Shown here: positions 6,376 to 16,047 of the stretch, one piece after another
Numbering within the stretch: the stretch's first letter is position 1
Layout: the number at the start of each line of letters is the position of its first letter
From: a virus
Length of the DNA stretch: 21,616 bases
Virus record (IMG/VR): IMGVR_UViG_3300033149_005412
Coordinates: 1 to 21,616 of that record
Strand: one strand, 5' to 3'
Program-made: the position numbers and the translations under genes
Notes under the pieces: generated by a model
The model's input: the letters and a program-made list of their open reading frames with translations, nothing else
Databases searched by the model: none
Told to the model about the DNA's origin: nothing

Positions 6376-8257
6376 TTTTTCAGAACAACAAAAAAATTTG
6401 TTAGAACAACTTAGCAGAGTAAAAGTAGAATTTAAAGATTTTGGTGAGATAATGACTAATTTGTCAGATGTTGGCGGCAAACAAAGTTCTACAATAAAAT
6501 CTTTAAAAAATGATATGAATCTTTTAACTGCAGTATTGAGTGAGGTTAGGATACGAACAAAATTGCTTAAATCTCAAGGAAAAGATGTTGCTGATCTATA
6601 TTCAATTCAGATAAAACTAACAAATGAATTAGCTAATAGTTTAAAAAAACTTGTTCCATCTTCAAGAGCTGAAATAGATTCAATAAAAACAAGAATAGAT
6701 ACCTTTGACGATTTAATAAATAAAGAAAAAGAAAACATTAAGGTAATTCAAGAAAGAGGAGAAAATTTAGAAGAATTAAAATTTCACGAAGAAACTTTAA
6801 CAGATTATTTAGTTGCCCAAGATAAATTAAAATCTGAATTGATTAGAAAAGAGACAAGTAGAATAAAAGAAGAATATGCTAGTCGTGGTGGTTTGCATAG
6901 AAAATGGATGCTCATTTCACAAGAAATGACAGAGAAAGTTTTTAGCGGTTTTCAAACAGTTTTTGGCACAACTACAGCAGAAGCCCTTCAACCGCTCATA
7001 AAAACTGTTGGCGGCATGGCAGTGCCTTTTTTAGCTTTAAATCAAGTATTAAAAACTTTATGGGGATCACTTGGAAGAACTGTGGAATTCATGGGAACAA
7101 TGCAGCAGTTTGGCGGTGTTGCTGGCAGAGCATCAGAAATGGGAATGTTAAGAGCAAGAGTAATGGGAGCTTCTATGCTGACTATGTTAAGCGCAGAAGA
7201 ATCACAAAAATTATATACTACGGCAGTGGAAGAACATCTATATGCATTAGCAGATGCTAATGAATTATATGATGAACATGGAAATATGCAAAGAATGACC
7301 ATTGCCACCACAAGAGAATTGGTGGAACAAACTGCAAATGTTACATTTGCAGTTCAAAGACTTGGCAAAACAATTGGTCTAACAAATGAACAATCAATAT
7401 CAGTTGCATCTCAATTATATAACAGATTCAATGTTGAATTAAATAAATCGGCAAGATATATGAATTTAGCAGCTTCAATGGCAAGACAAATGCAAGTATC
7501 ATTTATGGAATTTTTTGAACCATTAAGTAATGTAGCATCAGATCTTGCTTTTATGGATGTAAGTTTTGATCAAATTTTAGGCAATTCTGCTATCATGATG
7601 AGAGCTATGGATGATCTATCAAGGGCAGGCGAAAGATTTTGGGCTGATATTACGCCTGAACAAAAACTTAGAATTTTTACTGAAGGTGTTCAAAAATTAC
7701 ATAATATAACAGCAGAAATGGTTATGGCATGGAAGGGCGGATTAGCGCCTGGAGAAACATTAGGAGAAGCATATGTTAGTGCATTTGAAATGGGGCCTAT
7801 TCAGAAAGGTATTTTAGGAGTAGAAAAAGCTTTTGAACTAGGGTTTCAAAGATTTGGCAAGACAGCAGAAGAACAAGCAGCAGTTATACAGCAGATGATA
7901 GGTTTGGAAGGTAGAGAAGGAATGAGAATAACACAAACACTTATGAAAGCTGCTGAAAGATTTTCTCCAGAACAAATAGTAAAAATGACTCAACCAGAGT
8001 TATTAGATGAGCTTCAAAGATTAACTGGTATGACAGAAGCAGAAAGAATGGAATTAGGATCGGTAATGAATGCCGCATCAAAAGAACCATTGGAATTGAT
8101 AAAAGATATATTGCAAAAAATGCTGGAACAAGTAAGTACTATTGCGTCATCACCATTATTAAGATTGGGTTTTGGTAGAGCGAGATCACTTGTAGGAACT
8201 CCATCATCAACACCTACAGGAGTGGCGAGAATAAGAGGATTGGAAGCAATTAAATGA
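6359..8257 (+). CDS. Tape measure protein
   Basis: The 632-residue product is mostly helical and lies right after the chaperone pair, where the tape measure always sits. Residues 1-170 are rich in coiled-coil heptads (SQLLE/KELL style charged helices). Around residues 207-232 a hydrophobic glycine-containing stretch (ALQPLIKTVGGMAVPFLALN) could be the membrane-active part ejected into the host. The rest has methionine-rich amphipathic helices ('GRASEMGMLRARVMGASMLTML', 'LNLAASMARQMQ'). The length sets tail length: at about 1.5 Angstrom per residue, near 95 nm. The C-terminus (SSTPTGVARIRGLEAIK) is flexible and basic. It is moderate in size for a myovirus. The start overlaps the chaperone extension by 17 bases. 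No peptidase motif was seen. Confidence 0.85.
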   Translation: MPETPDFSEQQKNLLEQLSRVKVEFKDFGEIMTNLSDVGGKQSSTIKSLKNDMNLLTAVLSEVRIRTKLLKSQGKDVADLYSIQIKLTNELANSLKKLVPSSRAEIDSIKTRIDTFDDLINKEKENIKVIQERGENLEELKFHEETLTDYLVAQDKLKSELIRKETSRIKEEYASRGGLHRKWMLISQEMTEKVFSGFQTVFGTTTAEALQPLIKTVGGMAVPFLALNQVLKTLWGSLGRTVEFMGTMQQFGGVAGRASEMGMLRARVMGASMLTMLSAEESQKLYTTAVEEHLYALADANELYDEHGNMQRMTIATTRELVEQTANVTFAVQRLGKTIGLTNEQSISVASQLYNRFNVELNKSARYMNLAASMARQMQVSFMEFFEPLSNVASDLAFMDVSFDQILGNSAIMMRAMDDLSRAGERFWADITPEQKLRIFTEGVQKLHNITAEMVMAWKGGLAPGETLGEAYVSAFEMGPIQKGILGVEKAFELGFQRFGKTAEEQAAVIQQMIGLEGREGMRITQTLMKAAERFSPEQIVKMTQPELLDELQRLTGMTEAERMELGSVMNAASKEPLELIKDILQKMLEQVSTIASSPLLRLGFGRARSLVGTPSSTPTGVARIRGLEAIK

Positions 8258-8946
8258 CAACAAGACGTTTAAAAACAAGAGAAGTGCATTTATATATCAG
8301 CTTTTATCCAAAAGTAGTTTTAACAGAAGTTAATAATCTTCAAATAGATTATCCTCAATTAATAGGATTCAAAGAAGGATTAACGAAAAATTTTGATTGG
8401 TATTGGAGAACTGGAATAGTAACTATAACCATTCAAGGGAATTCATATATAGGAGCTTTTGTTCCGGAAAAACAATTTGATAGAGTAGATAAAGATATGA
8501 AATTGATAAAACAATATCTTCAATCTTTTAGAGAAATAACTGTTAATCAATCAAGAGAAATGACTTTATGGATATTTGATGATTCGGGCGATACAGAATT
8601 TTATGTTGGTAAAATATCGGATTTTAAAACAACCGAATCATCAGAAAAACCTTTTTATATATCTTACAATATAACTTTTAAATCTACAAAATATAATACT
8701 AGTTTAGAAAGTATTAAAGAATTAGCATTATTAGATGCTTCTCAAAAGTTTTTTACAAGACAAGGCTCAATCGAATTTGAACAAAATATAGAAACAATTA
8801 ATAAATTAATTGAAGAGAGAAAAATAACAGAAGAGGAAATGGTGGTGTCTGATGTTACAAATCCAAAAGAAATAAAAGGTGTAAAATCCAAAAAGTTAGA
8901 AGAACAACAAGAAATTAATCCTCTTATTTTACAAAGAAAATTATGA
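8254..8946 (+). CDS. Probable baseplate / tail-tube initiation protein
   Basis: The 230-residue product overlaps the tape measure stop by ATGA and the next start by ATGA, so it is translationally coupled on both sides. Its first part is strand-rich ('REVHLYISFYPKVVLTEVNNLQIDYPQLIGFKEGL', 'WYWRTGIVTITIQGNSYIGAFV'). A charged helix follows at the end. The segment 'FYVGKISDFKTTESSEKPFYISYNITFKS' recalls the hub-adaptor/distal-tail and LysM-type baseplate proteins, in which 'F...ESSEKPFxxxYxxxF' marks a strand pair that binds the tube. Position between the tape measure and hub agrees with a role connecting tube and baseplate. I could not name a specific family, so the role is inference. Confidence 0.55.
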   Translation: MTTRRLKTREVHLYISFYPKVVLTEVNNLQIDYPQLIGFKEGLTKNFDWYWRTGIVTITIQGNSYIGAFVPEKQFDRVDKDMKLIKQYLQSFREITVNQSREMTLWIFDDSGDTEFYVGKISDFKTTESSEKPFYISYNITFKSTKYNTSLESIKELALLDASQKFFTRQGSIEFEQNIETINKLIEERKITEEEMVVSDVTNPKEIKGVKSKKLEEQQEINPLILQRKL

Positions 8947-11900
8947 GATTTAAAGATATAAAAATATATTTATATAAAATAACTGAATTTCCTTCAACGC
9001 CAATTCAGGAATTATATGAATCTGATCCAGAGGATTATACGACTGAAAAAATATTAAAAGAAACATATAAAGTTGATTGGCAGAATATGTTCGAAGAAGG
9101 GTATCAAAAATATAAAGATCGATGGAATAATGTAATTAGAAATTTGAAAATGCAATTGTTCAATAAAATAAATAATATTAAAGTTTCGAAATATGATATA
9201 TCAGATAAAATAATTTCTATAGGTGATATATATAGAGGTTTAGATATAAAAAATGATTTTTCTTTGGTTGTTAAGATGAATGATTCTGATATATCAGAAA
9301 ATGATATAATTGCAGTTGATACAACTGACGAAGAAGGTGAAAAGAGAATTTATCAAGGATGGATAACAGCATTAGATTCATCTGTAACTGCTGGAGACAT
9401 AGGAACAATATCAATAACTACAGCAGGTTTGTATAAATTTTTATCTTTGACAACAATTGTATCTAATCCTGCAATATCATCACAATTTGAAGAAAGTGGG
9501 GAAATAACAAATCCAAATGTTACTCCTTTTGCTGATTTATTTACAGGTAAAACAATAACAAGAATTTTTCATGGATTTATGCATAATGTGCTTTGTTTAT
9601 CATCAGATGAAAAAGAAAGTAAAGAATATGATAAAAAATCTTATGAAGAAGCCAAACAGAAAACATATATAGATAAAGTTGATTATATGAAAAAAATTAA
9701 TTTTTTTGCTGATGCATCTAAAATAATTAAAAGAGGTTATGAAAAAGATCTTGCTTCACAAATACAGGAAGAAATAAATGATTTACAACAACAAATAAAA
9801 AAATTGAATGAGAATTTGGACGAAGAAACAAAGCAATCAATACAAAACATTCAGACAAAAATAAATGATTTACAAAGTCAGATAGCTACTAAAATTGCAG
9901 AATACAGAAGATTTAATTTACATATATTATTATTATATTTATGGTTTTATGCTTATAATGATTCTCCGAGCAAAGAAGAATATAATAATCATGCAATAAT
10001 AGCAAAATTTGATTTGGGCGATTGGAAAGGCATAAAACAAGGCAATTGGACAGCTCCTATTGTGTGGCTTGAGTCAATGAAAAAAAATTATGAGAAATTT
10101 TATTCAGGATTAGCAACGCCATTAGAAAAGATGAAAGCATCAATCAGTTTAGCTCATTATGAATTATTTGAAAATGATAAAAATCAGTTAATCGTTAGAC
10201 CACCTGAATATAACAGAATAGGAGAATTAGAGGAAATAGAAGAAGGTATTATTAACGAAAAAGAATTATATACAACTCACAAATCAAATACGATTTTTGA
10301 CAATGAAATAACAGGTGAAGTAAATTTTTCTAAAGATGATTCAAATTTAAGATCTCGTTGGGATCATTATATGACTATGCCATTTATAGGCACATTTCCG
10401 TTTAGGGGAGGTCATTTCACAGATTTGAATTTATTATTTAAATATGGATTAAGAACGCTTGCTCCACAAGAACATCCATTTGCTCAAAACGAAACACTAG
10501 CTGGTTTGATGTCTGCTCTTACATTAATAAATGAAAATGCTATTACAAGAACAGGATCAATCACTGTTCAAGCATTAGATAAATTTAAATTAGGCAAATT
10601 GTTTTATATACCAAAATACAAAAAAGTAGGATATGTAAATGATATAACATTGATGTTTAATTTAAACTCTGGAATAGTTGAAAAAAAATTATCATTTGTA
10701 TTTGTCAGAAATGTGGAACAAACAGAAAAAAATATTTTAAGATTTAGAAAGCTGCCAAAGATAACTGATATAAGTCAGGAAGTCATGAATAATATTGAAT
10801 CAGATGATTCTATTAAAACATCAGATGAAAAATTACGAGATAGATTATATCAAGATAAAAAGGTTTCTTTGGCTAAAATAGTAGCAGACAAATTTGAAGC
10901 AGATATAAGAATAGTAAAAGAAAAAATATTAAGTTATGTATTTACAGGTAAAGATTTTCCAGATAAATTATCTTTAACAGATAAAGAAAAAGAAATAGAC
11001 GAAGTTTATAATATAAATAAATTATTGATAAATTATTTAATGACGATATTTGATTATTCTGAATTTGTAGCAAAAAATATAGTAAATAATAATTCAAAGT
11101 TTAGAAGTTATGATGTTTCCAAATTCCCGAGCACTTTATTAACAAACGATTTATTACATTGTTTAATAGCAGCTGATTTTTTGACTGAATATAATTTTGG
11201 GATATTAGGGCCTGAATTAAAAAAATTAAATTTGTCTTTTACAATTCCTATTGCTCATGCTATGGATTTAGACGAAGCGAGATATAGACATTTTAGATCT
11301 TTATTTCACGAGGATAGCACACCTCAAATGTATATGATAAAACCTTTTTTAGATAAGATAAAAGAGATTGATGATGGATATGATCTTTGGTATCCTGATA
11401 TAAATCGAATGAGTTATGATATGATAGAAAGCCCGTCAACAACTGTTGAAATTACTCGTGATAAAAAAGAAATTAATACAGATTTAGTTGGTGAAAAAAC
11501 AGTAATAACAGAAAAACCTTTTTATATTTATTATAGGAATAAAGATATAAAAGAAAAAGATAAAAATATCAAAGAAGAATTTTTTGTTGATATAGGTGAT
11601 TTGGTTTATTATAAAAAAGATGAAAATAGTTTGGGAAGTGATTATATAATAACAGAAAAGAGCGGCAATGATATAAAAATAGCTTTAATAGAGAATTATT
11701 TAGATCATGAATATATTGGAATTGATTTAGATGAAATTGAATTAACTCTTGAACCTACTCAAGAATTTCATATAGAAAAATTAATAGTTATTGACAAAGA
11801 AAATTATTCTATAAAAACATATGATTCTAAAACATATATTGAATGGCATCCAGTTCTAATAGAAAGAGGAGTGGTTTATAAATTTGCTTATTTAAAAGCC

Positions 11901-12944
11901 GAAACAACAAAAGAAGAAGAATATGTATTAAATAAAATGAAAGAATTTCCACCAGGTTTATTATTTATAGATACATACAGCACTGATCCTGATATAGAAA
12001 AAAATACAGGGATTTTTTCAAAAGAGACTTTTGAGATTATAAGAAAAAATGGTTATTTACCAATAGGTGCATATGATTCAGTATCAGGAGATTTCGGCAC
12101 AGATGAGCAATGGAGAGATACATGGAGTATAATAAAAGATATATTTAAAACATCAATCACATGGGATCAGGTATATGAAAATTATAAAAAATATGTTGAA
12201 CGAACAACAACTGATGAAAACAGACATTTTTATATGGTATTTGCAACTACTGAATCAAGACATACTTTAAATAATATAATAGATAAAAATGGTATTTTAT
12301 ACAGCACTATGAATAAGGATGAATTTATGAGAACGATTAAATTTATGGAAAAAAAGTATTATTTGAGTAATCCAGATGAAGATATATCTAAAGATAATTT
12401 ATCTGATCCGAATAAAAAAATAGAAGTTTATAACGCAAAAGATTTAACAAAAACATTTATTCCATCAGATGATCAGATTCGACAAGGAAATACATTGTAT
12501 GTTCAATTAGAAGATGATAGTTATTATCATATTATTGAACAGCCAAAAGGGGATAAAATAAAAAATCTTGAAATGACACCTCATTTACAGGCAAGGGCAA
12601 TAGATTTTGTAACAGGAAATTTATTAATGTTAAGTGATTTTTCTGTTTTTGGAAATTATACTGAAGAAATTGAAAAAGAGAAAGACATAAATAAGAAGTT
12701 TGATAAAATTTTAGAAAGACTTAATGATTCAAGGAATGTAGGATATAAAAAATTTTATGATATATTGGCTTTCTTTTTTAAAGATGATGATAATATTGGC
12801 CGTGGAGCACCATTAATAAATGTGTTTAAAGTATCAAAAGATGTTTTGCCGAAAAATTATTGGTTTTCAGAATATGAACATTTTTATCATATAGCTGTTC
12901 CTCCTCCTCCGTTGCCGCAAATATCATCTTATGAGGAAGGTTAA
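8943..12944 (+). CDS. Giant baseplate hub protein with a possible C-terminal M15-type peptidase domain
   Basis: At 1333 residues this is the largest protein here. Residues 1-600 look like a gp27/gpD-type hub: 'FSLVVKMNDSDISENDIIAVD', 'RIYQGWITALDSSV' and 'ISITTAGLYKFLS', closing with 'ALDKFKLGKLFYIPKYKKVGYVNDITLMF' and a final strand. A coiled coil (about 276-318) and other insertions expand it. Residues 600-1200 are unassigned, with beta-rich segments. Near the end H1214-LQARAI-D1221 matches the H-x2-[GA]-x-A-x-D metal motif of M15/VanY-like D,D-peptidases (preceded by TP, as in SxH), and E1312-HFYH1316 could supply the catalytic acid and last zinc ligand. That would be a tail-borne cell-wall peptidase. 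The gene ends PPPPLPQ. The hub call is moderate; the peptidase call is speculative because distances are longer than usual. Confidence 0.6.
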   Translation: MRFKDIKIYLYKITEFPSTPIQELYESDPEDYTTEKILKETYKVDWQNMFEEGYQKYKDRWNNVIRNLKMQLFNKINNIKVSKYDISDKIISIGDIYRGLDIKNDFSLVVKMNDSDISENDIIAVDTTDEEGEKRIYQGWITALDSSVTAGDIGTISITTAGLYKFLSLTTIVSNPAISSQFEESGEITNPNVTPFADLFTGKTITRIFHGFMHNVLCLSSDEKESKEYDKKSYEEAKQKTYIDKVDYMKKINFFADASKIIKRGYEKDLASQIQEEINDLQQQIKKLNENLDEETKQSIQNIQTKINDLQSQIATKIAEYRRFNLHILLLYLWFYAYNDSPSKEEYNNHAIIAKFDLGDWKGIKQGNWTAPIVWLESMKKNYEKFYSGLATPLEKMKASISLAHYELFENDKNQLIVRPPEYNRIGELEEIEEGIINEKELYTTHKSNTIFDNEITGEVNFSKDDSNLRSRWDHYMTMPFIGTFPFRGGHFTDLNLLFKYGLRTLAPQEHPFAQNETLAGLMSALTLINENAITRTGSITVQALDKFKLGKLFYIPKYKKVGYVNDITLMFNLNSGIVEKKLSFVFVRNVEQTEKNILRFRKLPKITDISQEVMNNIESDDSIKTSDEKLRDRLYQDKKVSLAKIVADKFEADIRIVKEKILSYVFTGKDFPDKLSLTDKEKEIDEVYNINKLLINYLMTIFDYSEFVAKNIVNNNSKFRSYDVSKFPSTLLTNDLLHCLIAADFLTEYNFGILGPELKKLNLSFTIPIAHAMDLDEARYRHFRSLFHEDSTPQMYMIKPFLDKIKEIDDGYDLWYPDINRMSYDMIESPSTTVEITRDKKEINTDLVGEKTVITEKPFYIYYRNKDIKEKDKNIKEEFFVDIGDLVYYKKDENSLGSDYIITEKSGNDIKIALIENYLDHEYIGIDLDEIELTLEPTQEFHIEKLIVIDKENYSIKTYDSKTYIEWHPVLIERGVVYKFAYLKAETTKEEEYVLNKMKEFPPGLLFIDTYSTDPDIEKNTGIFSKETFEIIRKNGYLPIGAYDSVSGDFGTDEQWRDTWSIIKDIFKTSITWDQVYENYKKYVERTTTDENRHFYMVFATTESRHTLNNIIDKNGILYSTMNKDEFMRTIKFMEKKYYLSNPDEDISKDNLSDPNKKIEVYNAKDLTKTFIPSDDQIRQGNTLYVQLEDDSYYHIIEQPKGDKIKNLEMTPHLQARAIDFVTGNLLMLSDFSVFGNYTEEIEKEKDINKKFDKILERLNDSRNVGYKKFYDILAFFFKDDDNIGRGAPLINVFKVSKDVLPKNYWFSEYEHFYHIAVPPPPLPQISSYEEG

Positions 12945-12946
12945 AT

Positions 12947-13666
12947 ATGCAGATAGTATTAGCACAAGTAACAAATGTGGATAAAAACAGGCAATTGGTT
13001 GATGTGATGGACTTTACCACTGGCAATGTGTATAAAGGAATATCACTTGATAGTGAAGTAAATTTTCAACAATTACCAAAAAGGGGATCTATTGTGGCTC
13101 TTTTGCTTGATAAAATAAGTGCATCAACAGGCCAGCGAATATTAAAAATATGGGGAACAGGAAAAAAGTTCAGAAGGCAATTAGAACCAAACGAAGTTCA
13201 AATTCAGGCTGGTGATGAAGATGTTATTGATTCTGGAGCTTATTTGTTTCTTGATAAATTTGGAAATGTAGAACTATCAGATGGATCTTTCAGAAATATG
13301 ATTCAGATTGATCAGGAAACAGCAAGCATTATAACAAAATCAAGCAATTTTTATTTTACTAATTTTTCTAATTCAGAAATATATGGAGACGAAGATGGAA
13401 ATATAGTTATACAAAATACATCAAATGGTTCAAAAATAGAGTTATCTAGAACTGGTAAAATAACTATTGTAGCAGGAACAGATATAGATATAGAAGGAAA
13501 TAGGATTAATCTCGGATTTGGAGCAGAAGAAATGAACGTATTGGGGAATAAATTAATGCAATTGTTCAATAATCATGTGCATACATCACCAGTTGGACCA
13601 ACTGGAGTTCCCACAATACCTATGACAGAAGAAGAACATTTAAGTAGTAAGGTAAGGGTAAAATAA
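12947..13666 (+). CDS. Baseplate spike protein with HxH tip
   Basis: The 239-residue product is a gpV/gp45-like spike. The N-terminal ~100 residues form an OB-fold-like barrel ('VLAQVTNVDKNRQLVDVMDF', then 'PKRGSIVALLLDK' and a basic strand), followed by a repetitive narrow beta-helix region ('DGNIVIQNTSNGSKIELSRTGKITI' and 'GTDIDIEGNRINLGFGAEE'). The end carries 'LFNNHVHTSPVGPTGVPTIPM', where H210-V-H212 is the HxH tip motif that binds an iron ion in P2 and Phi92 spikes; residues after it are a short C-terminal tail. A trimer would cap the hub and puncture the outer membrane. Gene order hub, spike, wedge is typical. The tip motif and domain order make this one of the surer calls. Confidence 0.85.
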   Translation: MQIVLAQVTNVDKNRQLVDVMDFTTGNVYKGISLDSEVNFQQLPKRGSIVALLLDKISASTGQRILKIWGTGKKFRRQLEPNEVQIQAGDEDVIDSGAYLFLDKFGNVELSDGSFRNMIQIDQETASIITKSSNFYFTNFSNSEIYGDEDGNIVIQNTSNGSKIELSRTGKITIVAGTDIDIEGNRINLGFGAEEMNVLGNKLMQLFNNHVHTSPVGPTGVPTIPMTEEEHLSSKVRVK

Positions 13667-14184
13667 TGTTTTTTGCACCACAAATAACACAAACAGTACA
13701 ATATCAAGAAGAAGAAAAAATAGAGCCTTCTGATAATCAAAAAAAATTATTGAGTTCGTTAGGGATAACAATTATGAAATCTCTTAGACCAATATTAGAA
13801 ATGTGGATATCCCAGTTAAGAGCTCAATTGATTATATATACAAATAAAAAACTTGAAAATATTTTAAGACAAAGACAGATAATAAATGATAAAGAAATAA
13901 TAGAAAGAGGGGTTCAGATTATAGAAAAAGGAGCATCATACGCCAATTCTTTACCGATAGAAGCATTGAAGGGAATACCGTTTTTATATGAATTAGCGAA
14001 TAAATCAAGAGATATTTTAGATCAATCATCAAGCAGAGCAAGAAATTGGGATTATACAATAAATATGATAAACGATAAAGAAATGGCTTATGATGTTATT
14101 ATTCAAAAACTTGATTCGCTCATAAGACAAGGGAAAGGCATTTTAGATCAGATAGAAATATATTTGGAAAGAGGAACAGTATAA
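13666..14184 (+). CDS. Hypothetical baseplate-region protein, helical
   Basis: The 172-residue product sits between the spike and the gp25-like wedge, with TAATG overlaps at both ends (13664-13668 and 14182-14186), so it is translated as part of the baseplate set. It is mostly helical, with a hydrophilic N-terminal tail (QEEEKIEPSDNQKK), then 'LRPILEMWISQLRAQLIIYTNKKLENILRQRQ' and two further charged amphipathic helices. There is no signal peptide or catalytic motif. It could be a wedge connector, a spike chaperone or a small structural adapter. No family was recognised; its operon position is the only guide to function. Confidence 0.6.
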   Translation: MFFAPQITQTVQYQEEEKIEPSDNQKKLLSSLGITIMKSLRPILEMWISQLRAQLIIYTNKKLENILRQRQIINDKEIIERGVQIIEKGASYANSLPIEALKGIPFLYELANKSRDILDQSSSRARNWDYTINMINDKEMAYDVIIQKLDSLIRQGKGILDQIEIYLERGTV

Positions 14185-14621
14185 TGGAAGATTTGAAACT
14201 TTTAAGAACAAGAACAGGTCAATATTATGGCGATTTTAATGATATACAGTTTGATGAAAAAAATGATCTTGATTTAATATCAGGATCGGCAAGAACAAGA
14301 CAAAATATAGTAAAAATATTATTGACTATTCGGGGAACAAATAAAAAATATCCTCATTATGGAACTTATATGCAGAAAATAGGGAATATCAGTAATGATT
14401 ATTCTCAAAAACAATTGCTTATAAGAGAATCAATTATTCAAGCATTAAAATATCTTCAGATAGTGGAAGAATCAGAAGAAGAAAATGAATTACTTGAAAG
14501 TATTCAATCAATAGATTTTTGTCCTTCTGAAGATTCAAGAGAATATAGAATTAATATAAATATTGTTTTAGAATCGGGTGATTTAATAAAAATAGAATTA
14601 GAGGAAAATGAAAATGCTTAA
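14184..14621 (+). CDS. Baseplate wedge protein, gp25-like
   Basis: The 145-residue product matches the GPW/gp25 wedge family, which links the sheath to the baseplate and has a lysozyme-like fold without activity. The family signs are 'DLDLISGSARTRQNIVKILLTIRGTNKKYPHYGTYM': a short acidic lead, an R-Q-x-I helix, the strand/turn that carries a G-[ST]-x-x-x-x-P-x-x-G-type stretch, and the later 'RESIIQALKYLQ' helix. The C-terminal strands ('YRININIVLESGDLIKIEL') close the domain. TAATG overlap on the left and an 8-base overlap with the next gene keep it coupled to the wedge gene, which is the usual gp25-gpJ order. Confidence 0.8.
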   Translation: MEDLKLLRTRTGQYYGDFNDIQFDEKNDLDLISGSARTRQNIVKILLTIRGTNKKYPHYGTYMQKIGNISNDYSQKQLLIRESIIQALKYLQIVEESEEENELLESIQSIDFCPSEDSREYRININIVLESGDLIKIELEENENA

Positions 14622-16047
14622 TAAAAGTGATATAGCAAATGAATTAAGACAATCAATTAAAACTATTAGAGAAAGAATAAATACTCAGCCAGGATCAGCA
14701 GTTAATGACATTATATTAACGCCATTAACGGATATGGTTTTCAAACAAAGAGTTCGGTCTCAATTGATATCAATTTTTCAATCACTTGATCTGGTATTAG
14801 ATTTGCTGAATGATGAAACTTTAAAAACTCAAACTGCGAATGATCTAGATATATCAGTGCAGGAATTAGAAGAAACATTGACTGAAATAGTGGAAAAAAC
14901 TGCATCAAATTGGGGAATCACTAGAAGGTCAGCAACAAAAGCAACGGGGTTTGTATATTTTTATATATCAGAAGATGATTATGTATCTCCAATAACAATA
15001 CCAGCAAACACTGTTGTTAATAGGGTGGATGGAATAGAATATGAAACTCCTGATCAAGAATATAAAATAACAGATAAAAATTTTTCAAGTATTTTAAATG
15101 CTTATTATGTAAAAGTCCCTATAACGGCAATTGAGTCTGGCACACAATCAAATGCTCTTGCAAGCAGCATTGTTGAATATCCCGAAGGGCTTCAAATAAC
15201 AGGAGTGATAAATTTAGAAGCTTTATCAAATGGGTTAAATGAACAAACTAATGAAGAATTGGTAGAAGCAGTAAGGCTTAAGTTAACAGGAAATAATATA
15301 GGCATAGAAGATGGATATACGTCTTTAATACTTGATAATTTTAGTTATGTAGATGAATTATTGCTTGTTGGACCAAATGATCCTGAAATGCAGAGAAATG
15401 AATTTGGAGGATCAATAGATGTATATATTAAAGGAAGTTTACCGACACAAATAGAATATGTTATGATAGCCAGACCTGATCAGCAAGAATATATATTAAA
15501 TTATTTACCTGCAAGTGATATATCAATAGATGGTTATTCAAGTGGAATTGATTATGAATTTGTTAAAGATGAATTATTATTTAAAGATAGTGCAAGATCA
15601 AATGATAAGATTGTGTGGTTAATAGATCCTCCTGCTCAATGGGTTGTGAAACATACATATGATAAATTGTTGTTTGATATTCAATCATTTTTAGATGACA
15701 AAGATAATAAAATACTTGATTCTGATGTATTAGTCAGAAAAGCATATGAAATAATAGCGAATGTATCTTTGCAAGTATCACTTTTCAGCGGATATGTGTT
15801 TGACGATGTAGAAATTCAAATACAAAATATTGTTGCCCAACACATATTTGATTTAGCATTAAATGATTCATTGCTTATTGCTGACATAATTGATAAAGTT
15901 CAGTCTTTGGAAGCTGTTGAAAATACAAGAAATGTAGTTATAACAGTAGACCCAGAATATCAGGATTTATTAAATAGTGATGGTGATTTAATTATTAATA
16001 GAACACAATATATATCACCTGGAATTGTATCAGTTGCGAGAATATAA
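14614..16047 (+). CDS. Baseplate wedge protein, gpJ-like
   Basis: The product is a Baseplate_J-family wedge protein (gp6/gpJ-like) of about 477 residues. ATG 14614 is preferred over 14608 because GAGG at 14601-14604 is 9 bases from it but only 3 from the upstream ATG; both lie in one frame. Family signs are 'ATGFVYFYISEDDYVSPITIPANTVVN' (strand then G-x-x-[IV]-P-x-G/N-T turn), 'YETPDQEYKI', 'VPITAIESGTQSNALASSIVEY', and 'ALSNGLNEQTNEELVEAVRLKL' followed by 'GIEDGYTSLIL'. The C-terminal part ('DVLVRKAYEIIANVSLQVSLFSGYVFDDVEIQI') corresponds to the terminal domain that joins wedges in a ring. This is among the best-supported calls. Confidence 0.85.
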   Translation: MLNKSDIANELRQSIKTIRERINTQPGSAVNDIILTPLTDMVFKQRVRSQLISIFQSLDLVLDLLNDETLKTQTANDLDISVQELEETLTEIVEKTASNWGITRRSATKATGFVYFYISEDDYVSPITIPANTVVNRVDGIEYETPDQEYKITDKNFSSILNAYYVKVPITAIESGTQSNALASSIVEYPEGLQITGVINLEALSNGLNEQTNEELVEAVRLKLTGNNIGIEDGYTSLILDNFSYVDELLLVGPNDPEMQRNEFGGSIDVYIKGSLPTQIEYVMIARPDQQEYILNYLPASDISIDGYSSGIDYEFVKDELLFKDSARSNDKIVWLIDPPAQWVVKHTYDKLLFDIQSFLDDKDNKILDSDVLVRKAYEIIANVSLQVSLFSGYVFDDVEIQIQNIVAQHIFDLALNDSLLIADIIDKVQSLEAVENTRNVVITVDPEYQDLLNSDGDLIINRTQYISPGIVSVARI

